From Symbiodinium kawagutii (taxonomy: Eukaryota; Sar; Dinophyceae; Suessiales; Symbiodiniaceae), in contig VSDK01003688.1 in the NCBI GenBank assembly GCA_009767595.1, forward strand, positions 1 through 64,000: a stretch of 64,000 nt of DNA. Direction: 5' to 3'. The notes below the pieces were generated by a model. It did not search any database, was not told where the DNA came from, and was given only the letters and a program-made list of their open reading frames with translations. Shown one piece after another: positions 35,479 to 47,500 of the stretch. The stretch's first letter is position 1, and each line of letters opens with the position of its first letter. The translations under genes were made by a program, and so were the position numbers.

Positions 35479-37515
35479 TTGCAACATGGTTTGAAACGAC
35501 CTTCGTGGTGGAGATGCTTGCGGTCATTGCATGGGCGATTTTCTGGGAACCACCTCGCTCAACAACCCATGCCCAACGAATTTACAACCACGTTGGCGCA
35601 GGTTCTTGTCGCGCAGGTTCTCGCCGGCGAGCCAGAACCACCCATTCAACCAACAAAATGGTATGAACCGATTTGGTCGCTTAACGAATTGAAAAATACA
35701 GTGCGGCAACTAAAAGATGATAAAGGCAGTGATGACATGGGTGTGGTGGCTGAATTGGTGAAGTTTTTGCCGGACGAGTTCTTACTTGAAATGTTTTTAT
35801 TGTACAATGATGTGCTGTTCAGTGGTACTCGTAGTGTGCCAGCCTGTTGGTCCATCACGCGGTTTATCATGCTCCCAACGTCCAGGTTGGCTTGTGGCAT
35901 CCGTGAGTTCAGGCCAATCGCATTGCTACGCGTTTTGTACGAATTTTTCCGGCATTGAAGTTGGATTGGACGTTAGCCAGTCGGACTAACAACATGGATT
36001 CCAGCCCCCTTGCTGCTTGGAGGAGCACTTGATTACGGCCAATCTCGTCGTGGACAAAGTGTTGATTATCAAGGCGCGAATCTGGGTTGTCAGTCTGGGC
36101 CTACCCAAAGATTTGAAGAGGGTAAATTGCAATAAATTATGGTTACCATTTCCTGATCATGGCGTGTCTGAACATTTGATTTGGGCGCTGCGGTGCTTAT
36201 ATTGGCAACGATGTACATTTGTTCAGGGCAAAACCGAAACGAAGTCAACTTTTCCAATCAACGCTGGCATGGGTCAAGGATGTGTTCTTACTCCCCACTC
36301 GTTCTTTGCTGTTTTTCAACGGGCCATGCAAAAGTGGCGTTGCACAGTTGAATTGGCAGGTGTTGAATGCCCTGAAACACGAACTTGAGAACACAGTCCT
36401 TCATTGACCGCTGAGCTGGATGGCTTGGTTTTTGACCAGCACTGCGCTCCTTTGAGTGCCTGCAGAAAGACGGCCCAAGCGGTGCTGGCCAGGCCGTGGG
36501 GTAAACCAGCAAAACTAGGCTCGGCCAAAAGCTGGCCCAAAGAAACGCAGCAGGCCAGGCAACGAAAAAAATGAAATGGGGCCGTTGGAGAGGGCTGTGG
36601 ACAAGGTGAAGAGCAACAAAAACAAGAGAGAACACAAAATGCAAACACCCAGGCACCTCGTCAGGCCTTGCGAAAGGGATACTTTGGACATCAAAGCCGG
36701 GGCCATGGAAAAAATTGGCGCACGCACACAGGTAACCCAGGTCACGCACTCAAGTGAACAAACGAAATCAGGCCACCTTCGCTTCTGATGCGACAAGATT
36801 GCAAAATACAAATCAAAATTGGGACATCAAGGCACAAATGGTTTGGCTACATTTTTTGGCGTGGGACTTGAATCCAGGATACAGCCAGACACAAACCACC
36901 AGTTACAAACTGTTTGCAAAACTTCCTGTGCTAATCGCGACCTTTTACATGACAAAAATGCGCCATTGAGGGCCGATTGCGCTATCGCGATGCAGTCGTC
37001 AGCCCCGTCGCTATTTTTGCACCTGGACACCGCACCATCCACCAACGTGATCTGGTTCAAATGGATGTTGCTTGCCGTAAGTATCTTCGGATCATTGTTG
37101 GCCCACCAAGAAAAGTCGATTGGACCATGCCTTGGCACGAGACCCTTCGTTTTTGGAACACCCGTGCGCGTGCCTTTGCTTGGGATTCTAGTTTGAAAAT
37201 CTGATCGCAAAGATGCTTGGAACAATGCTGGAGACTTGGCGTGTATGTTGCCAGTCTTCCTTGTGAGCGTTGGGTTCGTCGTTCGCTTGTTTAAGCCGTC
37301 GCAAATCATGATGCCTTCGGTATGTCTGGCCAACAAAATTCATCGCTTATGCTCGTCATCGTCGACTTGGGGACTGGGAAACGTTTGCCCGATGCAGATA
37401 TGTGGATGAATTTGATGAACGATTTTTGCCACTTGTGCGCTTTATTCTAACTTTGTTTCGCTTCTAGCGCCAAAGGGGCTGCCAACCGGCATGCGGGATC
37501 AAAGTCAAGTTTGGA
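35479..37515 (+). mobile_element. LINE-type retrotransposon remnant, plus strand
   Basis: The frame at 35479-35958 carries the RT N-region (SLNELKNTVRQLKDDKGSDD, GVVAELVKFLPDEFL, REFRPIALLRVLYEF). The frame at 36017-36388 continues with MEEHLITANLVVDKVL, a degraded motif A region (VVSLGLPKDLKRVNCNKLW, lacking the first catalytic Asp) and motif B GMGQGCVLTPHSFF. Motif C is not seen. Around 36970-37200 come VVSPVAIFAPGHRTIHQRDL and IVGPPRKVDWTMPWHETL. Frameshifts and the lost motif A and C residues make it non-functional. The 3' end has a CAAAGTCAAG tail near 37500, as in the copy at 33.2-34.1 kb. Confidence 0.8.
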
Positions 37516-38867
37516 AGGAGGCTGGAACTTAGTGATCCTGTGGCGACCCGGCGGGTTTTGGGACAACCCGCCCAGTGTGTCCTGAGGAGCAGTGAGCTGG
37601 TACCATGGGAAACTCCTGGAACCATTTCAATCAAAACGCGGAGAGGTTGCTACAGCTCCCGGCCCATGGCGACACCATCAGTGGTCAGGAGCCCGTGCTG
37701 GGGGACACTCGATATGATCGTCCCGCTGCGCCTTCGCGCTTACCCGCGGCGTGAACTGGTCCTGCGGCAAGTCTAACCGGAGATGGCAAGCAGAAAAAGG
37801 AGGGAACAATAAAACAAATAACAGTGAAATTGGGACCCCCCCATAGGAGCTTTAACTTTGAAATTGTAAACATGTTTGCCCAAATAGCAATCTATTTTAC
37901 ATCATGTTGCGTCGGACCATTTTCTATTACATGTTGATTGGCAAACGCTGGGAAGGGGTAAGGTGGGTAAGGCCGGCGGCAAAATTTTATGTGGAACCAA
38001 TTTTTGTGTGAACCCAATTTTCATTTCTTATAGGCAACTGTTTCCTTAGGCCGTTTGCAGCACAAGTGGGGGGCTACCGTTTTGTAATGTTCAAGGGTAT
38101 CAAGCAGCGTGTCGTGATTTTGCGGCGCCGCTGCTCCAAGTTGGTTCCTCAGGGCACTTGGCGGAATTGATTCAATATACCTTTAGGGTCGCATGCACAT
38201 CACCGCTGGAAGCAGCTCATTTGGGGTGATCAGCAAGACTGCTTTGAGTCAAAAACATCGCCTAAAAGAGAAAACCAGGTCTGAAAGCAAAATTGCATGA
38301 AAACATCCATCAATTGAGTCACCTGTAAATAATTTAGGCATTTTTTCGCCGCCAATGCCTTCAATGGGCCGCCTTCATCGGCGCGCGGGTTTGAACACCC
38401 ATTTCTTTGCAGCAAAAAAATCAACTGCAAACTCAAGTAGCTGTATGGGTTCGAATGACAGTATCAAGTGGATTTTTCCTGGTGGACCTTGATCATGCCA
38501 CATGCCACGTTTTTACACAAAACGTGACCTAAGGGAAAGGAGGGAATTTAAACAATTTTTTTACATTGTGTTTGAAATGATTATTTTCTTAAAAATATTT
38601 TCGTGCAATTTTTCCGATGTTTCTATTTTGGTTTGTTGCTGGTTGGAACACGATTGGAACTGTCACGGCATGCGCGACCCCAGGTGCAGCACCTTGACAT
38701 GGGTTGGAATGTTTGTTTGGGCGCGTGCGTTCTGAACTATTTCTGTGGCCAACCGCGCATGCATTTGCAGGTTGATGACGATCAAACAATTTTAATGTAA
38801 AAAATAACACAGGTTTGAAAAAATTCAAAACACTTTGAACAAATTTAACAGTAAAAACATTGTCAAT

Positions 38868-39018
38868 TCGATGACAAATTGAAATGAAGCGGATGACAAA
38901 CGGATGACAAATTGACAACTGACGACAAGTTGATGCCGAGTTGATGACGACTTGATGGCAAATTGATGTCAGGTTGATGCCAAGTGAATGACAAACCGAT
39001 GACAAGTTGATGACAAAT
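38868..39018. repeat. Degenerate GATGACAAATT repeat
   Basis: About twelve diverged 11 to 13 bp units of the form GATGACAAATTGATGAC. Confidence 0.75.
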
Positions 39019-39710
39019 TCAAGCAATGTCACATACATATCAGCAACGGAAATTTGGCAACATCATCACTTGTTAACCTTCAGAAAGCAGGCTGTGCGGC
39101 AAAAAATGCCTTTGCAGGTACAGGTTTTGAACAAAATGTAGGGTTTGGAAAAATTTGCAACTGAAAAATATGGCCAGCGTTGATGACAACTTTACATTTT
39201 GGTATTGGATACCACGTGTGTTTCGATAAACATGTTGCAAAGTATTGGCGGCATGCCACGCAACATAATCAACATAGCACTTCATAACCCACAAATGCGG
39301 CATGAACACGCAAACGGGACATTGTTGTTCTAGAGATTTCTAGAGCGCACCCTTTTTTTTGAAACGAATGTGGGCCAATCACACACCGCATATTTGACGA
39401 ACATAGTAATCACATCCTACAATGACATTTCCAAACAAAGTGCCACGGCAAACGAATCGTTATTTAGGAACTTGTTCAGTAAATTTTCCACGGGATTGTT
39501 GTGTGCTGGTGACATATTGCGTATTTTGCAAGGATACAGGTTGCATTGTTGTCAAAAAATGTCGTAACGAAATGTAATACACCGTTTGACGACGGCCAAG
39601 TTGTATAGGTGCGGACACCGGGGACAACTTGAATTCCGCCAGCCAGCCGGCTGGCTGGCTGATTCCGCTGCGTGGCTGGTAGTAGTAGCGTGGCCGTAGT
39701 CGCAAGAATA

Positions 39711-40462
39711 NNNNNNNNNNNNNNNNNNNNNNNNNNNNNNNNNNNNNNNNNNNNNNNNNNNNNNNNNNNNNNNNNNNNNNNNNNNNNNNNNNNNNNNNNN
39801 NNNNNNNNNNNNNNNNNNNNNNNNNNNNNNNNNNNNNNNNNNNNNNNNNNNNNNNNNNNNNNNNNNNNNNNNNNNNNNNNNNNNNNNNNNNNNNNNNNNN
39901 NNNNNNNNNNNNNNNNNNNNNNNNNNNNNNNNNNNNNNNNNNNNNNNNNNNNNNNNNNNNNNNNNNNNNNNNNNNNNNNNNNNNNNNNNNNNNNNNNNNN
40001 NNNNNNNNNNNNNNNNNNNNNNNNNNNNNNNNNNNNNNNNNNNNNNNNNNNNNNNNNNNNNNNNNNNNNNNNNNNNNNNNNNNNNNNNNNNNNNNNNNNN
40101 NNNNNNNNNNNNNNNNNNNNNNNNNNNNNNNNNNNNNNNNNNNNNNNNNNNNNNNNNNNNNNNNNNNNNNNNNNNNNNNNNNNNNNNNNNNNNNNNNNNN
40201 NNNNNNNNNNNNNNNNNNNNNNNNNNNNNNNNNNNNNNNNNNNNNNNNNNNNNNNNNNNNNNNNNNNNNNNNNNNNNNNNNNNNNNNNNNNNNNNNNNNN
40301 NNNNNNNNNNNNNNNNNNNNNNNNNNNNNNNNNNNNNNNNNNNNNNNNNNNNNNNNNNNNNNNNNNNNNNNNNNNNNNNNNNNNNNNNNNNNNNNNNNNN
40401 NNNNNNNNNNNNNNNNNNNNNNNNNNNNNNNNNNNNNNNNNNNNNNNNNNNNNNNNNNNNNN
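39711..40462. other. Assembly gap (752 N)
   Basis: Run of N, directly followed by a CAT repeat. The long frames spanning it are artefacts. Confidence 1.
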
Positions 40463-40464
40463 AG

Positions 40465-40550
<86 letters not shown>
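40463..40550. repeat. ATC trinucleotide microsatellite
   Basis: About 29 perfect ATC units at the right edge of the N gap, likely the reason for the gap. Confidence 0.95.
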
Positions 40551-41504
40551 CATTATCCCCATTACATCGTCATTGCATGGTCGTTGTCATAATCAAGTTT
40601 TGATTGAATCATGAATAATCACCAAGCCAGTGATAGATTTAGTGGCCGCACATGTTGGCATCAGATTTCACACAAAATTTTTGATAGGTGTGTCATACAA
40701 TTTCCATGCGTTTCATTCCCTTTCATTTCATTTCATTCCATTTCATTTTGGAATCTTGTATGGTTTTCAGTTTCATTTTTTGTTTTGTATCCCGTTCCCA
40801 TTTCCACGTTTTTGTCTCCGGGGCACTTTCCGCTGGGGCATTTCTGCGTTGGTCCAAAAATTTGCGAAAACATATTATATAATTACGTAAAATTACATTC
40901 AGATCGGGCAGGGAGACCTGACAGGGATGGAGAGGGAAACATGTACATATATAGATGTACATAGATATAGCATACAATTTCAGTTGGATCTAGCTGCCCA
41001 GGTGCCCAATTCCCAGTACTTCCTTCATGTTGTTTTCGTTTTCCGTGCAGTTTGGGTTCAAGGCAGGCCGCGGGTCGGCCGTTGGAATCGAACCATGGAC
41101 CCTGGAGCAGTTCCTTAGACGCACGAAATGGATATGAATGGGTTGCAAAGAATCATAAACATATTTTTTAGTTTGGGAACACTCGATGCATGAAACATAC
41201 TTATACTCACAGACATGAACGATTATCACATGATATTCAGATGTATGCATGCAATCTACGCATATATGCATGGTATATACCTTTCGGCACCTCATTTTAT
41301 TTGATTTTGGTCTACCTGAGTTTCTAGGCTCTTGTTTCCCTTGGCTTGCCGAGATGCGAGCCATTGCAAGCATGCGACATTGTGGTGTTATTTGTATGTA
41401 GCCATTTGCCGACCCAGGTGTGGGTTCCTCTGACCCCGGCAAGCACGTACAACCGGTATCGGGCACATGAGGACTGGTCTCGCTTGCACGTGTGAAGTGT
41501 TGGG

Positions 41505-44500
41505 ATGAGTTTGGCAGATTTCGTTGATTTCTTGAAGGAACATGTGCGAAAGCGGGAGAGGGAGCAGCAGACTTCTTTAGCCATCAAGGATGGCAAAACA
41601 GGTGCAGCAAATGCACGCAACTGCAAGCTTACACAGCGGATCGTTGGGGAAGTCTTTGTTGCAGCTCTTGCTCTTCACATCACTTCACTATGCATCGTTG
41701 CATATCTATGACATGATCTCTGCATGCCGTCGCTGTTGTTCATCCAGTTTCGTTGCTTTGAGGTGAAGCGCAGCCAATGATCATGGTGGCTGGTCTGTCT
41801 CAGCCTGGGATCAGGCCTCGCAGCTGTGATGCTCGCTGTCCGTTTTGGTCGCCATCACTGTGCCAGGTCACTGGTGCCTTTGGACTACCAAGGGGAAATT
41901 CAGAAGTGAGACGGACAGTGGATGAGAAATTATGAGAAATGATGAGAAAATATCTAAAGAGCAAATGTGGCATGCCAAGATTTCCAGCCATGAAGGAAAC
42001 AAAACACCTGCACACGCAATTTCACGTGCCAAGGACTCAGATGAGAAAAAATCAAACACTCACGAATGTTGGAAGCATTTTGAAGACATTCTTGCAAGTG
42101 GTAAAAAGACTCTTGGAACACAACAGCACGCTTGGCAGTGATTTATCGCTTTTGTGCCCAATTTCTTGGCACAGCGGTAATGTAGATGCAATGTACGGCA
42201 ATGTACTGTACAAATCTCTGGTTTGTCTTTTCCAAAGACATGCCATCTTCCAGATGTGTGGTTAAACCCTACGCCTCTCAGCAGCAGTCAAATGGCGGAA
42301 GTGGATGACATGATCTCAGATCATCGGACCTGTGTACAGATGCCGAACAATTACCTATGCGAACACCCGCCACCGACCTACACACACACACACACATGCA
42401 CACATGCAAGGGACTTAAACACACACACACATGTTTGCTTTCTTGCCGAAAGGTACCCTGTTGGCAGTTGTAGGCACATGTCCTCGACGCAAACTGCATG
42501 CACTACAAATATGCCTCAACTTACAGGTGCCTACAGATCCCATAGTAGTTTCGAACTTTGGGTTTGGCACAAGCATCTTCGCTCCAAAGCCTTGGTTTGT
42601 TACCGTTCATTCTGCATGTTGGTGCGTAGCCATAGAACACTGCTGCTGAGCATGTCATTGACATGGACTGGAATCCAGCTTCGGGTTGGATGACCACACA
42701 TGTCACAAGAACAAGGTGGAAAGTGGATTGCGGTCCGTGTGATACGGTGCGTAATGGCGCGAAGTAGTGTCAGTATACCATTAATATCCATTACTCCATT
42801 GAATTAAAGCGCGCGCACGTACAGAATCACACACACACACACACGGGCACCCGCACACGTACACACACACACACAGATATATATATATATATATATGACA
42901 TTTCATTCAAACGATCCTTACTCACAGAACATTTTGGCCATATCACCTGCTGTACAATGTTGGAGTCTGATTCCTGGAACGCTTTGAGTATATATATATA
43001 TATATATGTAAAAGCAGCAGTCGCAGAGCTTTTCAGGGTTGGGCGTGGCGAAAAGGTGCCGGGAATGCTGCAGGGTTTAAGCATCGCACTCCTGAGACGA
43101 AAGCAGCACATCGCAAACAATCCTGAGATAGTCTAAGCCTAGCAATCCGGGAGCACTCAAAAAGCACATCACACAGCCTCAACATAGCGGTTTCTTTTGT
43201 CAAGAATGAAGACTAAGCAATACGAAGCCTATGTAGACATATGCATGTATAGTATATATGTAAATGATTGCATACGCCTCTTTCTCTCTAGGCATATCTA
43301 GATATCCGTTTTGCTTTGCAGAAACGCGGAGAGATTCCTTCACCGTAGAACCTGATGCCGTGATGCCCAAGAGTTCTACGTGGGGAACCTTCCAGCGATG
43401 TCAGAGGCAGGTGCAAAGTGAGATGTCATTAGGTGTCATGCCTTCAGAGAAGATGTCCTAAAGGATGTGCTTAAAGATGTGCAACTTGGATACAAAAGGG
43501 GCTTTCAAACATTTCAACCTCGAAGGATCAGTGGACATCGGATTCATGGAGAGGCTTGGTTTCTCCTTTTCAGTCAAAGAAAGTTCCTCAATGGGAGAGC
43601 TTGCCTCTGCATTTCACATTGCGATGTTGCACTCGCAGCCTTGTGCATGAAGAAATGCAGGCAGCAATGGCTGGTCTTGGAACTCACGATGGTCCAATGG
43701 ATGGCAGCCATGGCCCAAACATGAAAAACTTGAGATTTGGGATCGAATGATCGTGATGGATCGATCTTGTGATTTCACTGCACATGGGACACCTCCCAGA
43801 TCTCGCTGGTCTCCTTGGAGTTGGAGCTCATGGAATTGGTGGAGCCCGAGATGGTCCAATTGGGACCGTGGAGAGATGGTGAGAGATGACATGAGATGAC
43901 CAGAGACGGGGTCATCTTCGTGTGACGGTCATGTGATTTGTTGATGTGTGGAGAGAGGTGTGTAGTGAACTAGAATGATTTATTTGCAGCGGGACTAGTG
44001 CCGACTGATCAAAGCTGCAGGATTTGTTCAGAATGTGAATGCGGTGGAACTTATTCTGATTGAAAGCGTCAGGTTGACAGCTTGCATTCATTTGTATTCT
44101 GTCTCTCCAGGATAGTTGGGACTATTGGCGGAGGGAGGAGTGGGGCGACCTCACAATAACGGCAGTGACTCAGAAATAGCTCTGCTCAGGTCCAAGCAGG
44201 TGAAGGCAGCAAGATGAACTACATACACTACCGCGACATCCTGCAGAAATTCTTGTCTTTCGCGTAGAATTCTTCAAGATGTAACATCTTCTTGTAACTT
44301 CTGTTGATTCATCTGCCAAACACGCTTGGGCTGATAGTTGTGTGGTCAGGTTGCGCTGCTTACTTTTCAATACTTTTCAGCGGATCTGGCAGAAAGTCCA
44401 CTGATGCATGTCTAGATGTCTCGAGGAGCCAAGATGGTCCTGGGACTGGAGGAGTTCCAGCCAGGCCTTCATTTTATCTCTTTCGTGAGCAGTTGAATGC

Positions 44501-47500
44501 AGTATCACGACTTAGTTGAAATCTTGGTGCAAAAAGAAGGTCACAACTTCCTTGAATCTTAGACCTGCTCGAGTCGAATGCCATCGTCGCCTCTGCCAGG
44601 CTCCCTGGCAATGGAGAGGCGCCAGCGAGGACTTTCTGGTTTGGTTTTGGCGCCTGACAGTGGCACAGGTCACTCAGAAATATCAGATCCATTCTGAGAT
44701 CCATCGGCTCTCAGAATTTTCTCTCGTTTCCATGGTGGAGGAGTGGCAGGGCCAATGGCCCGATCGGCAGATCCACGATGAAGAACCTGAAAGCAGCAAG
44801 GCACTTGACAAGAATTTTGAGCTTTGAGATACGCCAAGTAGGGGTCAGACCATTTGAGCCTGCACGGCCCTTGCTGGCATTTCAGTTTTGGATGGGTGTT
44901 CTTTGTACCCTTGGGTGCTCACAAGAGGTTCGCAGGGTGGCTGAACGTGGCAAGTCTGCCAGGAGCCAGCCACACCGAGCTGGCACCAGGAGTATGCAGA
45001 GGCGGGGAGGTTTGATCAGAATTGCACAGCGGTTGCACAGCGGTTGCGCAGCGGTGGCACGGCGGTTGCGCAGCAGTTGCGCAGCAGTTGCGCTCTTGTT
45101 CTTTGGGATCTTTGGGTGCATGGTGCGGTTGTTTGGACTGACCACCCGGATGTTGCAAGACAGTGTTTTCCTGACGCTTTACCATGCACAATCGTGTCCT
45201 GGGACGTTCTCAGTGCCAGGAAAGATCTTCATCACAGGTGACTACACATGCACCTCGGCTCCACAGTCTTCATCTAAATTCAATCATCAGCATCAGGGGT
45301 CGTGGGTCCGTGGCGCTCACACACAAGCAGCGTACAAAAGACATTTTCTTTGATCATGTCAAGGTTGAGTTTCTTTTTCCTCACCTGTCGGGTGAGGGTC
45401 AGATGTTATCAGAGCTCTTCGTCCTCCTCCTCAGTGTCCTCCTCCGCCGCGTCCTCCTCCTCCGCCTCCTCCTTGCAGGACCTCAACCGCAAGCTCCCAC
45501 TGCGAGGGCCCTGTCGGACGGAGTAGGTATGCCAAATAAAGTACCAGAAGACATTGCAGATGGAAAGCCAGTGTGCGCCAGATATCACGTCAGAAAGATT
45601 GTCAGAATATGTCGCAATATATGCCAGAAACATGGCAGACTGGTATTGTTGATTTTTGGGGTTTTTAGCTGTTGGAGGGGAACCCCATAAATCGAAGCTT
45701 CTGGCCAAGCGGAATCTGTTGAAGAGCCTTTTCTTTCCCTTCCATGCTTTGTCCTTTCCTTTCCTTTCCTTTTCTTTTCTTTTCTTTTCTTTTATTTTTT
45801 TCTTTTCTTTTTTTCTTTTCTTTTCTTTTCTTCGTTTGCCCATGTTGCCACCCTATTTGAAGATGTTCGAAGGTTTAGGGATTCCCGTGGAGGGCATCTG
45901 AAGCACAACATGTTACTTCTTGCTTGGCCAGAAGTTGAAATCTCGGCATCACCAAAACCAAAACAATGAACCGGAGAAGCAGCAGAAGAAACTGAAGAGC
46001 AACGTGATCAGCATGTGCCAGATTTTTCAACGAGTTGTCACCGGACTCTGCGCTCAATTGAAACATATTGAAACATATGGAGTTTCCAATTTGCCAAGCA
46101 TTTGGCCCCAAAAAGCCCTTCGCACCAGAGCAGCGCAGAGGAGCTGAGGCGTTCCCTCAACACATCCATTCATAATTTGAAGCAATCTCTGAAACTAATC
46201 TCATATAGATCTGAATGCAATGCCATCAATTTATATGATCAGCCAAGGGTGGCTTTTTGGAACTTTGTACCTGAGAGGAAGGAAATTTATCACAGACGAT
46301 GTTTAGTAATTAAGATTCTTCGATGCGTTTGGAAGTTTGTTTGGGTCCAACATATGGAGGGAAAAATGTGCTTTTTGGCAGTCATTGTTTCTGCGGCTTT
46401 TTGGACGACGGACATTTTGGTGAAACAAATAGGTGCCCAGTGAGCAACAAAGCGGGATCAAGCTGGTTCAAAATATGGTAGGTATTAAGCTACTAAACAA
46501 ATCTAAATAGTGGGCTGCAAGCAGCTTCGCGGCAGACCGAGACATTGAAGACATAAGACATGGACCTAACATGGGCTGCACGTGGCCCCGACATCCTCAA
46601 CATTGATCCAGTTGCCCGGAACAGTATGCAAAAAACCTGCCACATGTTTGTGTCTACAGGTAGCAGTGTCTCGATATAGATGCGTTTTTGCTCAGTCCTA
46701 CCAACCTTCCAATCATCCCGGTGTTGCGGTCTGCGTGGCAGAAGGACTCACAACAACAATATTGTATGTTATGTTAAGTTTGTTGGTCGCAAGCAGGATC
46801 AAATACAAATAGCAAATGGATGTGTTGAGAACCAATGCCTAATGATCCACGTGGAGCTGTAGCAAAACAGATGTTGTTGAGATGGTTTTTCGATTTGCAA
46901 ACTGCAACTAGCTGCAACAAGCAGGGCGTCACACAAACAGTGAGGAGGCTATTCTGCTTTGCATTGCAAGAGTACATGATGCGATGTTCCATTATACGTT
47001 GCCGTTTGCATGTGGGCCGATCCTTTGAGATGCCCCGGTAAAAAAATGTGTTGTATTGCGGCCTCCCTACTTTCGCAAGCCCACCACAGAACACAACGGC
47101 ACTGCACATTTGCACAAGATGAGATTGTTTACTTGGCACGCCTCTCAGGTGAGAAATGACCCTGAGCCAAGTTCTCCACCCACACCAGAGGTGACCAGAG
47201 CGAACACTGAGGAGACATGATGGGACATCATGGGACAATGTGATGCTTTGCGCATTTGTCCACCTGTCAATGTCATCAAAGATCAAGCGGTGAGATGCGG
47301 TGAGTGATTTCTATGAAGCAGCTGGTACTGTATCTATTGGCGCTGGATTGAAGCGCTCATTCCAGATCACATACGATTATGTAACATTGATCCCCAGGGG
47401 TCCCTTCAAGACTGCCACTGAGTTTGCTGAACAAATCCCAGCAACCTCAAGTTTTCACCACATCATCACCTGGTTTAAGAGGGTTTTTCCATGACCTTCC

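Larger units (their letters stand above)
37516..41504. other. Region without recognisable gene, including a large gap
   Basis: I see no conserved block here apart from the repeats noted. A TTTCATTTCA tract lies at about 40712-40775. GCTGGCTGGCTG units precede the gap near 39645-39665. Confidence 0.5.

Noticed and set aside
39460-40592. Frames of more than 300 codons spanning the large gap
   Set aside because: They run through N bases and a CAT microsatellite.
41040-41120. tRNA-like or tRNA-derived SINE signal on the minus strand (GGTTCGATTCC box)
   Set aside because: The B-box-like sequence is present but the T-stem pairs only three bases and no A box or anticodon stem could be folded.
45405-45530. 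Ser-rich (+) or Glu-rich (-) short coding stretch
   Set aside because: It arises from a CTC/CTT-type repeat; both strands give equally plausible low-complexity peptides and no splice partner.
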